Both the position numbers and the translations under genes were made by a program. A stretch of DNA of 64,000 nucleotides, from positions 124,001 to 188,000 of the forward strand of contig JAJNNY010000037.1 of the NCBI GenBank assembly GCA_022453515.1, given 5' to 3'. The notes under the pieces are model-generated. The model was given only the letters and a program-made list of their open reading frames with translations. It did no database searches and had not been told where the DNA came from. The stretch is from Astrocystis sublimbata (lineage: Eukaryota > Ascomycota > Sordariomycetes > Xylariales > Xylariaceae). Below are positions 44,011 through 53,947 of the stretch, one piece after another (the stretch's first letter is position 1; every line of letters starts with the position of its first letter).

Positions 44011-45514
44011 CTAATAGTAAGACCTAGTGCTCTCACTACGATAGCTGCCCGACGTGCCGGGGAATGCACCCACAGGTGTCCCGACGGCCGTTCTCTCGTC
44101 ATCGTCAGAGCTGGGCTGGTCTCCCCCGTAATCATCCGCTTGATCGGGGAGTGCCCGCATCGACTCCAGAGATTGCCTCGTAAGCGCTGGCGGTTGAAAT
44201 GGCTTGATGGTGTGTAGGTCTCGGCCAGAGGGCAAACTGGCCAGGAGGGTTGCGCCGTTGGGTATGGGTTGAGTCATCATCTGTAGGGTTGTTAGCCAAC
44301 ACGATCTGGAGATTATGTGGGCAGACAAGGAGTGTCAGTCATACTGTGTCGTTCACTTTGGTCCATTTGGCCTCCAACATCTCGATGACTCTCGTTTCTT
44401 CGAGCTTGCCGGCGTCTGAGCCCCAGTTCGTCCCTCTTTCGATCTTCTTGTCTTCTCTCTTTTCTGACCAGTCCTTTTTCATTCGGCTCAGGCTCAGCCC
44501 CTTTTTGGCCTCTTTCGGCACGATCCCGAGTTCCTGGAGGCTGCACCGCAGCCAGCCAATCGCATTGCCGGTTTGGCCAGACAATTCGGCATCAATCCCG
44601 AAGAATCGACACGCTTTTGCCCGACACGTCTTCCGGATGTCCTCCAGATACTGCACTAGGCCTTCGTTCATCTTCCATCCTCCCTTCCTCGGCTGGCACA
44701 GTGAGGAAGCTTGAGCGGCGTGGTCGGCAGCGGCCAGGCACAGTCGAGCGAACAGATGAGCGCGCACTTTGGGAATCTCCGGGGCCCGGTACATCCACTC
44801 GCGATCGTTGTCATTGCGGTCCTGTGAGACAACGGCGGGATATGGATCGTCTTTCAGAACGGCGAGGAGCGTGGCCTCTGCCAAGGCCAGAGAGGCCATA
44901 GCTCGGGCTGTGGGCTGCGCTATGTCCGCGCAGGGAGGGGTTGTTGAGAGCGCCTCGGCACGACGGGCCAGATAATCATGCACCGACGCCGCGTCCAACA
45001 GATGCTTGGTGGCGGTAGTGATTGCCGTGGTGCGAGCCTGGGCGCTCAATGGTTCTGACGATATCACATACAGGGGATGAAGTGAATATCGGGCCAGCAG
45101 AGTGTAGGCGTAACCCAACGTCGACAGAGTAAAGAACAAGTCATACTCCAACGACTGCACCTTGGTCCGGGGCGTTTCCCTCCCAGGCACGGGGTTTTCG
45201 GATATTGTCGGGCGCCATTCTGTAATCGGCGTCGAGGTCAAGACGACGTTGATCTCCTCACCTTGTTGGGAAGCACGGCCCAGGCCAGCATCGATAGCGA
45301 GCACGTAAGGCAGATAGGTATTTATGTTGGATATAAGCGAGGGCAGGTTTGGACCTTGTGATGACGGAGGGAGTCGTTTGTACTTCTTCAGTGCATCTCG
45401 CACTACGCCGCGATGAGTGCTCGCGTTGAGGGGCAGGGAGGGGTGGGATTCGCTCGCAAAGCTTGAGGAGAAGGAGAATGCCGATGTGGTGGGGAGGGCA
45501 AATTGAAAAGGCAT
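44011..45514 (-). CDS. palC: PalC, pH-response regulator (BRO1 domain)
   Basis: Two exons, 45514-44345 and 44280-44011, give 479 aa. The 64-nt intron (44281-44344, gtatga...ctaac...ctacag, phase 0) joins KVNDT to MMTQPIPNG. The BRO1 domain takes up roughly residues 1-350 ([46 protein letters not shown]). The tail has the family's usual [19 protein letters not shown] and PVGAFPGT. PalC belongs to the ambient-pH pathway: it binds the ESCRT-III component Vps32 at plasma-membrane sites and connects the receptor complex to processing of the transcription factor PacC. Its start is divergent from ALG6, and a PacC-type GCCAAG hexamer lies about 280 bp upstream. Confidence 0.92.
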
Positions 45515-46055
45515 CTTTCAAAATCCGGGTTGTATCATCACAATAACGAGCGAGTGCTGAGATGAATTGGGCTGTGATGAACAAGTAGCCGATGTTGGAG
45601 GTGAATGCGACAACTTTCTACTATGTGAAATGAAGCCTCGCCGGGCAATTGTCATTGGTGAATGGTAGTCGCATTGGGAAGTTACACTTGACTCTATCAT
45701 GCATCGAACAATAGCACATTATGACTGTCGAGTCCGGAGTCTGTCTCTCCACCGAGCGGGACAGGTGAGACAGTAAACCCCAGTATCGGTACAGCCAAGA
45801 GACGCTAAGAATAGCCCCCATCACGACCCCAGACCACCCGAGCCACCTGCAGGAGGTTCCAGTCATTCACCCTGCAGGCTACCTAACCTTACTTACCATT
45901 AGCACCGACTACTATTTACAATAGGTGGCTCTTTTCAACACAAACACCACACATCACACATCACACATCACCAACACAGCTGGTCGTCACTCATTTCGCG
46001 TGTTTTCCATGCCAATTCTACACTCCTAACCTCTCCCACCTCCTCAACGGTAGCC
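45515..46055. promoter_or_regulatory. Shared palC / ALG6 divergent promoter
   Basis: 541 bp separate the two start codons. A single GCCAAG (PacC consensus GCCARG) is at 45794-45799. One hexamer can occur by chance. An ACACATCAC-type repeat lies at 45945-45975, just before ALG6. Confidence 0.4.
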
Positions 46056-47914
46056 ATGGCCTCTGCCTCGGCCATGGCATCGCCACACAAGCCCCGGCGC
46101 AAGACGAAGAAGACGGCGCACTTCGACTCCAGCGTCAAGCCCGAAGCCCTCGTCCGCGCGCCCTCGTTCCCTCTCGAGGCCATGCTGTGGCCCGCCCGCA
46201 CCACACTGTCGCAATGGGAGACTCTGCCGCTGATTCTGATGGCCGCCGGCCTCTTCCGCTGGGCTGCCGGTCTCTGGGGATATTCAGGTCCGTCACTTCC
46301 CCGACACGCTTCCTGACCCCGATCGTCCCGTGCGTCCCGTGCTGATTGATGCCTTCTTGGCTTCCAGGTCTCGGCAAACCCCCGATGTTCGGCGACTACG
46401 AGGCCCAGCGACATTGGATGGAGATCACGACACAGCTCCCCATCTCCCAGTGGTACTTCCACGACCTGCAATGGTGGGGACTCGACTACCCGCCGCTGAC
46501 GGCGTACCACAGCTGGCTGCTCGGCCGCATCGGCTCCTTCATCGATCCGCCCTGGTTCGCGCTTTACACGTCGCGGGGCTCCGACGATCCGACGCTGAAG
46601 ATATTCATGAGAGGCACCGTCATCGTGTCCGAGTACTTGATCTACGTCCCCGCCGCCGTCGTCTTTACGCGGAGGTATAGCCGGCTGTTTGGCGTGGCAC
46701 AGTGGCCCGCCTCCCTGGCGCTCGTCGCTATACTGATGCAGCCGGGCGTCATCCTCGTCGACCATGTCCACTTCCAGTACAACACCGTGATGCTCGGCTT
46801 CGTCGTCGCTAGCATGTCCAGCATGCTGGCCGGGCGGTACATGTGGGCGTCCGTCTTCTTCGTCGCCGCCCTCGGGTTCAAGCAGATGGCCTTGTATTAC
46901 GCGCCCGCTGTTTTCGCCTTTCTTCTGGGCAGCTGCGTCTTCCCTCGCATCAATCTGCCCCGTCTCTTTGGCATTGCCGCTGTGACTGCTGCATCCTTTG
47001 CGATTCTGGTCCTTCCGCTCATGGCAGGCGTGGTCTACGATACAAGCAGGGGCATCAGCTCACGGCCTGACCTTGAAGGTCAGCATGCGCCTCTTCCAAT
47101 CTTTACGTTTTTGGCCCCTTATCTCGATACAACTGCCGCGTACTACCCAATCGTCGAGCAGCTCATTCAGATGATACATCGAGTGTTCCCCTTCGCGCGA
47201 GGTGTGTTCGAGGACAAGGTCGCCAATTTCTGGTGTGCCGCCAACGTCGTGATCAAACTACGTGCGTATCCCACCGAGCTTCTTCAGCGGGCTTCGCTAC
47301 TGGCAACCCTGGCCTCGATCCTACCAGCCTGTGCCATTCTCTTCTTCCGGCCGCGCAAAGAGATCCTTCCCTACGCGCTCGCCACTACTGCCTGGGGCTT
47401 CTTTCTCTTCAGCTACCAAGTCCACGAGAAGAGCGTGCTTCTCCCTCTCCTCCCCATGACTCTTCTTCTCGCCGGCCAGCAAGGACTGGGTAGAGAAACC
47501 AGATCGTGGGTCGGGTTCGCCAACATACTGGGGGCGTGGACAATGTTCCCCTTACTCCAGCGAGTCGATCTGCGCGTCCCCTATGCTGTACTCACGCTTC
47601 TGTGGGCGTGGCTCCTGGGCCTGCCGCCTACTTCGCTGAGCTCGTACTTCCACAAAGGCCAAAACACCGCCGTCCAATGGGCGACATTTCTGATCCACGG
47701 TCTATTCTATGCGGCGATGGCGGCCTGGCACGTCGTTGAGCGGACGGTGACCCCACCCCCCGGCAAGCCGGACTTGTGGGTCGTTGCGAACGTCGGTGTG
47801 GGTTTCGCCGGGTTCGCTCTCTGCTACTTATGGTGTTCGTGGAAGTTACTGCAGCAAAGCGGCTTGATGTCGGGTTGGTCTTCGAAGATGAGCCAGGAGA
47901 AGAAGACGAAATGA
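46056..47914 (+). CDS. ALG6: ALG6, dolichyl-P-Glc:Man9GlcNAc2-PP-dolichol alpha-1,3-glucosyltransferase
   Basis: Two exons, 46056-46287 and 46368-47914, give 592 aa. The 80-nt intron (gtccgt donor, ctgat branch, ttccag acceptor, phase 1) falls in YSGLGKPPMFGDYEAQRHW. The protein adds the first glucose to the lipid-linked oligosaccharide on the lumenal side of the ER, in the N-glycosylation pathway. Evidence for the family is the acidic loop GDYEAQRHWMEIT followed by LPISQWY and WWGLDYPPLTAYHS, then about 10 or more hydrophobic segments spread to the C-terminus. ALG6 is chosen over ALG8 because of the EAQRHWMEIT and WWGLDYPPLTAYHS wording. The N-terminal 30 residues are basic and cytosolic. 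Length is normal for the family. Confidence 0.92.
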
Positions 47915-48311
47915 TCGATTTTCAAGATTTTTATTCGGAATTGTAGAATCTACATCTGTTTGTACCATTATTGATACCCCTAGAGCAAGAAATCAGAACG
48001 GACGCATTGCGATGCATTGGTACCACGTCCATTTTCCATCGTTCGGGTGGCCATCTGAACTTTATGATATGAAACTTGTATTCGTGCAGATACCACTGGA
48101 ACAGACCAAATGTCGAACCCGTCAACGACGAGCTTGCGTCTGATGCATGTACCTACCTACATGTAGGTAGTGTGAGTAATCAAGCCTGGGAGCGCATTAG
48201 GCAGCCACCTCGTGTCTGACATGTGGGGTTACAGAACGCGGCAGTAATGATACTGGTCAACTCGGCGACAAATTTTACCGTTCCATCAAACAGCCATGAT
48301 CAACTTCCAGC
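47915..48311. other. Intergenic with perfect 18-bp palindrome
   Basis: Holds the ALG6 3' UTR and the HET promoter. Contains ctacctacatgtaggtag at 48153-48170, a perfect palindrome that recurs at 59991-60008. Confidence 0.6.
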
Positions 48312-50503
48312 ATGTTATGCGATCGTTGCACAGGCATCTTCCAACTAGAGGATCCGTTTGGTTCCAGAGCCCGCACAAATGTTATCTCCCATCATGCCAA
48401 CACCCAGTTGCTCGTGTCATCCGTCGAAGCAGGATGTCCCATTTGCCAGGCCATTTTGTCCGGAATTGACGACACGCACAAGTTGCTGGCAGACCGAAGG
48501 GTGCCCTTCTTAACCAAGTGCTTCATGCGGACCATGGAGCCCGAGACTCCGTCACAACACTACTTTGTCATGAACTTTGTCCACGCCCTCAACGGGCATT
48601 ACAAGCCATCCCCCTTCCTGTTCATCGAGCAATGCCAAAGTGAGAAGACATGAGATGCTCACATGCAATGTCACATTGTCTAACTCTCATAGACACACGA
48701 CCATGCCTCCCTCAGGACCGGCTTGGAGACCATAGAGATCAGGACAGCCGAACGTCACAGTTGATGAACTCATGGATGCATGGTTGTCTCCAGCAACATC
48801 CACAGTGCCGAGCCCTCCATGCGTGGAAGAGGTCTGGCTCAAAACTCCAGCCGAAGCGCTTGGTTGACATCGGTGATGCCGATGCCACGACCTGGCGGCT
48901 AATACTGAGGGAAGATGGCACATCCTCCTCCAAAACATACGCAACACTGAGCCATAGGTGGAATCAGGGCGGACAGTTCACACTTCTCAGCACGAATATC
49001 CAATCCTTCGTGAGTAGTAGCCAGCCACTAGCTATCCTGCCGCCCGTGTTCCAGGATGCCGTCAAAGTCACCAGATCCCTCGGCATTCGATATCTATGGG
49101 TAGACTGTCTCTGTATCGTCCAGGATTCCTACCCAGATTGGGATGCGGAGAGCCTCGACATGTGCAACATCTTCTCCAACTCAATCTGCACTATATCTCT
49201 CACTGGTTTTAACGACAACTCCACGGGCTTCCTTGACAAGATATCTCACAAAGCTCCTTTCCCACGCCGAGTGCAGCCCCGCTGGGCCCCGAATGTCAAC
49301 GGGGGTTGGTGCATCATAGATTCCAGTCTCTGGACCAGCCAAGTCACCAATGCGCCCTTGTCAAAACGCGGCTGGGTATTCCAGGAACACTTCTTAGCCC
49401 CGAGAGTCATCCACTTTGGCTCGGAGCAGCTGCTATGGGCGTGCTCGTCGCTTCTTGCATGTGAAGCTTTCCCTCACGGCATACCGGAAGCAGGGCAATC
49501 GCTGAGGCCATTCGACTTGAAGTACGATTTCGCTCTCCAGCAGGATAGGCGAGGGGACTTCGCCTTTGAACATCACTTGGCTCCAATGAACAAGGAAGAT
49601 TTGCTTTTGTGGTGGTGCAACATCGTTCAGCAATATACCCGTACCGCCCTCACAAGGCCCCAGGACAAGCTTATCGCTCTAGCCGGTGTGGGGGAAGCAG
49701 TATCGCGAGCGGAGGGGCCCCCTGATGCTGACGATTCGAGAGGGTACCATGCCGGGTTACTCACGCAGCACCTACCGCTGATGCTAGAATGGCATCTGGA
49801 AGGCGACTTGACCTTGCCATATAAGCCCGCAGGTGTCCGGCCACCTGCATACCGTGCGCCTTCGTGGTCATGGGCATGCTTAGACGGGCCTGTTTCTTAC
49901 GACTACCTTCCTCAACGCCTGAATGGGCACGAACTTGGATGGGCCGAGTCCAGCTGGAAGACCTTAATCAAATTCGTGAACGGTAATACTAGCGACAACG
50001 TAGACGGAGCGGGATGGCCGATCCCAGACAGATGCACGGGCTGGAAACCTTTGGTGTGTGATGTGAAATCGACCGTAATAACGACAAATCGTGCATCGTC
50101 CTTTGGACAAGTCTCGGGCGGCCGGCTGGAACTGACTGGGCTGCTCGTCCCCGCCGCAGACTTGATAAGAGCACAGGATAGCATTGAACAGCGGTGCTTG
50201 CGACTCTGCCACCCATATCAAGATACTGAGGCCGACGTCGTGACAAGTATATCGGGCACCACCTCCCTACTGCCCCTGCGATGCATCCAGCTTCACGGCT
50301 CGGACAATGACGGTCCATTCTACTGGGCGACTAGTCTTCTATTATCGCCATTAGACGCTCCTGTATCTACTTATAGGCGCTGTGGGATGCTGAGTATCCT
50401 TTACACCGATGGGGTGCGAGAGCTAGGGGTCGAGATCACGGATCACCCATTTACTGCGAAATATCCAGATGACACGCCCTTGGAGACTATCACGATCGTA
50501 TAA
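48312..50503 (+). CDS. HET-domain protein (second copy type)
   Basis: Two exons, 48312-48639 and 48693-50503, give 712 aa. The 53-nt intron (gtgaga, ctaac, atag) is phase 1. The N-terminus shows CDRC near residue 3 and CPIC near residue 43, the usual cysteine knuckle. The HET domain follows: YATLSHRWNQGG near residue 205, LGIRYLWVDCLCIVQDS, the MCNIFSNSICTISL segment, RGWVFQEHFLAPRVIHF, and later YRAPSWSWACLDGP. It shares the family architecture with the 16959-18891 protein but is clearly a different subfamily. HET proteins mediate allorecognition and cell death at hyphal fusion; no partner gene is evident. Both HET genes lie next to accessory or unknown genes, which fits fast-evolving recognition loci. 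Confidence 0.9.
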
Positions 50504-50845
50504 ACCGTTCGATGCTCAAGCACACACACCGCACCATCCCTCAACTTGCCAGTGCTACTAAAAGAAGATTACAATTAGGAATACAAGTCCATGGTAATGA
50601 ATGCCCCCCCTTATACGATACCCAACCTCTAACTAACGATACTAATCACCAAAGTCTGCATGGCCATATTCGAGCAAACGAACGGTGGAATGCGACGCGG
50701 ATCCAACAGAGCCCTCCATGGGCCTCCTATTTGTGACTCTCGCAGTCCAACCACCAATCCAAGTACTCGAAAAAAAATAACTCTCTCCATCTCCGCTGCT
50801 ATAGCCAGGGCTATGAGCATCACTGTGGTCTTTCTCCCCGCCCGT
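50504..50845. other. Short convergent spacer
   Basis: Nothing seen apart from the two expected 3' UTRs. Confidence 0.5.
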
Positions 50846-53062
50846 CTACTTGCGCCACGGCGGCACTGTTTTAAACTTGGGCTGATCACTTTTGGTTATG
50901 CTATTGATCTTGTTGACGATGTCCCTGTCAGTCGGATGCAGTCTGTCCTTGGCGTTCGATCCTGTTGAAGTCGCCTCTGCTGGACGTGCCTCTGCTTGAC
51001 GTACCTCTGCTTGACGTACCTCTGCTTGACGTGCCTCTGCTACTTGGGCCTCTATTTCACGCACCATGGCGGATTTGATCATCTCCATCAACGGAAGGGT
51101 CCGGTTGTTCAAGATCATCTGCAAATGTAGCATCTTCCAGACCATCGGCAGTTTCTGCTTGATTTTCTTAAAGGTTGTATGGAGTTGAATTATATCATTA
51201 AGTCTCAGCTGCCCATCGCGGGGTAGCGGAGGGATCTGGAGCACCAGACTGTCCATCAGCGTTAACGTATGGACCAATAGGTCCTGAATCTCTGGCATGC
51301 TGTTATACAACTGCCGATGGTATTCCCGCAGTTTCTCAAAATCCCGAGGCGGCGGGAGCTGATACTGGCTGTGCGAGGGTACTGTTCCATGCGACGACGA
51401 CGACGACGACTGAGATTGGCCTTGTTGCGATACAGGTTGAGATTGAGGCTGTTGTAACACAGGTTGGGATCGACCTTGTGACACGGGTTTTGACGAGGCT
51501 CCTCCTTTTTTCGATGTAGCCGAAGATATCGGCGGCTGAGAAGCACTATTTTTAGCTAAAAAGAGCTTCATTGATGCCATAGTTTGGTTCAGTCTCTCCA
51601 TACTTTCATCTATTCTTGAAATGCCCGGATATGACGGCATTTCAAGTGCGTCTATATTAATATCTGGTACGAGTTGGTCCATGGTTTGTTCTACTTCTTG
51701 AAAGTCCTGAACTGGAGGTGGTTCAGAGTAGCGTGATCGCCGTACAAAACCGTCTATGGCCTTTTCCATTCCGAAACCCCTCGGAAACTTCGGCGGCTTA
51801 TTGGGGCCTTCTTCCGATGCCGGTTGTTTGGAGCTTTCTCCTTCCTTCCGGTCGATCTTATATAAGAGTGGTTCCCAGTCGGAGTCGTCCGATTCCGATA
51901 TAGATCCATTCCAGTCGTCTCCCCAATTCATTATTGGTCCGCCAATGGATTTCCCTTTTCCTGAATCGCTCTCGGGTGATGATGTTCCAGAATAGCCCTT
52001 CTCAGGTACCGGTTGCGTGAAGGACTGTCCCGCTTTTTGAAGAGACTCTAATTCGTCCTTGGTTAATTGCAGGCGGTTTGGGTCTAATCCAAGCTGGGAC
52101 GAGGATCCTCGATTTTCTGAGGATCGTGGGCGTGAGGGGACCGGCGGTGGAGGAGGCGGAGGCGGAGGCGGGGGAGCTGAGAGCGGACGACCCGGGGGCA
52201 GAGAAATCGAAAAACCCGGGGGCAATGAAATCGGAACACCCGGGGGCAGAGAAGCTGAGGACTGAGAAGCCGGGGACTGAGAAATCGGGGGTAGCAAAAC
52301 CGGGTACGGAGAGGCCGACGGAGCTCCAAGGCCAGGTTCTTCTTCACATGGTATCAATACCGAGTGTAAATGCCGAAGGCGCACCGGTGGCATTTCCTCC
52401 TCTGGTCTACCGGTGTAGCTAAGCGCTGTAGTGGAAGCACTCATACACGCAGATGGATAATAGGGAGGGGATCCTGCAGAAACAGAGCCGACAACTCCCT
52501 GGGCTCTCGTCCACACCTGAATATCACTGCTTGAAAACGGCGTGCTCGAAGACTGTCTGATATTTTCGGTCCCGGCTCTACCCGTCGGAGGTTTCGATTG
52601 GGACGCAGCTCTCAGGGGTTGAAAGATATCAACAGTCGTCCCGCTATCGGGGTTCACGAGTGAATAGGATGTTTTCACAGTTGGCTGATCGCTGCCAGGT
52701 GGTTCAGTTGAGCCAGCTGAACGGTCTCGAGCACTTGGTGTTCTGCTGCTGGACCGAGCTATAGCAGGATTTGATGGTCCTAGCCGGGAGCTCTTCGCGT
52801 CGTCCGCAGTGTCCTTGCTTGTAGATGACTTACTACTACCGAATTGAAATACTGTTGTAGCAGACTCTGAAAGACCTAACTTTGATACGTCTGACTTGGG
52901 CTTGAACGCCGACCTTTTGAGGGGCTTTATAGGCCGAAAGGCTGGAGGCAATATCGGCGAAACAAGGTCCGGTGGATCGCCCGGAGGAGATGTCGGTCTC
53001 TTGGGGCTCCCTGACGCCGAAGTGGCCAAAGGGGTGGCTTTAGGGTCTGGTGAGGGATCCAT
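50846..53062 (-). CDS. Proline/serine-rich protein of unknown function
   Basis: From ATG 53062 the frame gives 738 aa. An acceptor-like ctatcag lies 37 nt upstream of this ATG, so a first exon upstream is possible. No domain is recognised. Residues 1-250 are Ser/Pro/Lys-rich. Near residue 260-310 a PPG-x-x-ISLPPG repeat leads into a run of 11 prolines, an SH3/profilin-binding type feature. Residues 390-480 are acidic and Trp-containing. A Gln-rich stretch (QPVLQQPQSQPVSQQ) precedes a predicted helical C-terminal domain (residues about 575-700; REYHRQLYNSMPEIQDLLVH). The end has repeats of (Q/R)QAEVRQAEAR. The gene is intact and large, and looks like a disordered scaffold or nuclear protein; that is inference. 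Confidence 0.7.
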   Translation of the reverse strand: MDPSPDPKATPLATSASGSPKRPTSPPGDPPDLVSPILPPAFRPIKPLKRSAFKPKSDVSKLGLSESATTVFQFGSSKSSTSKDTADDAKSSRLGPSNPAIARSSSRTPSARDRSAGSTEPPGSDQPTVKTSYSLVNPDSGTTVDIFQPLRAASQSKPPTGRAGTENIRQSSSTPFSSSDIQVWTRAQGVVGSVSAGSPPYYPSACMSASTTALSYTGRPEEEMPPVRLRHLHSVLIPCEEEPGLGAPSASPYPVLLPPISQSPASQSSASLPPGVPISLPPGFSISLPPGRPLSAPPPPPPPPPPPVPSRPRSSENRGSSSQLGLDPNRLQLTKDELESLQKAGQSFTQPVPEKGYSGTSSPESDSGKGKSIGGPIMNWGDDWNGSISESDDSDWEPLLYKIDRKEGESSKQPASEEGPNKPPKFPRGFGMEKAIDGFVRRSRYSEPPPVQDFQEVEQTMDQLVPDINIDALEMPSYPGISRIDESMERLNQTMASMKLFLAKNSASQPPISSATSKKGGASSKPVSQGRSQPVLQQPQSQPVSQQGQSQSSSSSSHGTVPSHSQYQLPPPRDFEKLREYHRQLYNSMPEIQDLLVHTLTLMDSLVLQIPPLPRDGQLRLNDIIQLHTTFKKIKQKLPMVWKMLHLQMILNNRTLPLMEMIKSAMVREIEAQVAEARQAEVRQAEVRQAEARPAEATSTGSNAKDRLHPTDRDIVNKINSITKSDQPKFKTVPPWRK
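51000..51052 (-). repeat. Tandem 15-bp repeat encoding (V/A)RQAE units
   Basis: Plus-strand unit tgcttgacgtacctc is repeated about three to four times with small changes. It encodes RQAEV/RQAEA pentapeptides near the C-terminus of the proline-rich protein. Confidence 0.85.
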
Positions 53063-53947
53063 TGGTGTCAGTGGAATTCGGCTCAAAAACTGATAGTCAT
53101 CAAAATCTGTTGGATATAATCAGCATTGATAGCCAGAGCACACGAATGAGTGAAGAAATGCAAAAGAAGTTTGATACTCTCTTCTGATTACTTATCGACA
53201 CATCTTGATGAGACACGAATTCAATGCGCTTGCTTCATGGACATAGTCTCACGCCGTTTCTCTGACCCTGCGGCTTCTAAGGCGTCCGATCGGCAACGTC
53301 ATAGTCGCTGACTTGGCTGCGACGATTGTCAATACGAGGACGGGAAGAAAGTTATTTTGCTCAAGAAAGCGCACACCACGCTATGTGCAACCTACTGCGA
53401 AGGGCATGGGCGATCCTGTTGTCCCAACCTTCCCTGGCACATATACATGCCCAAGTACATGATAAGTACAAACCTTATCTAGGTATGCTTTAAGGTAAAT
53501 CTGTCAATCACCTTGGTTAAGGTCTTGTTGCCAGTGATAATGGCACATGCAACTTCAATATCCACATCGACAAGACCACAAGACCGGAAGTCGACGAGAG
53601 TAAAATCGACAAGATGACGGTCACTCCTATGTCACAAACAGCAAGTGCATCGAGACCGACGACCATGACGAGAAGGCGATAGTCAGAATACAGTTGCAGT
53701 CATTGAGTTGACAGAGAAAAGAGTGCGTAATCGTGGAGAAAAAGAAAAGAACATCCATAATGTATTTGGTCTCCAACACAGGTAGTAACATCCCAGCTCC
53801 AAGCTCCAGATCTAGGCAAATGGCTGAATTGTCACTTTTTGTTATCTGAAAACAAAACACCCCACAATCGTAGCTCGTCAACATCGCCATTTTGTTTTCT
53901 GTACTTGCCATCACATCCTGCCCTCACCCCGACCTCTGTCCGAGGGT
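53063..53947. other. Intergenic, about 0.9 kb
   Basis: No gene seen. The left side is the upstream region of the proline-rich gene and may contain its unplaced first exon; the right side holds the mutase 3' UTR. A TAGGTA word is near 53480. Confidence 0.5.

Noticed and set aside
45968..46771. 267-codon minus-strand frame over ALG6
   Set aside because: Antisense to a certain gene; Arg/Gly-rich with no motif.
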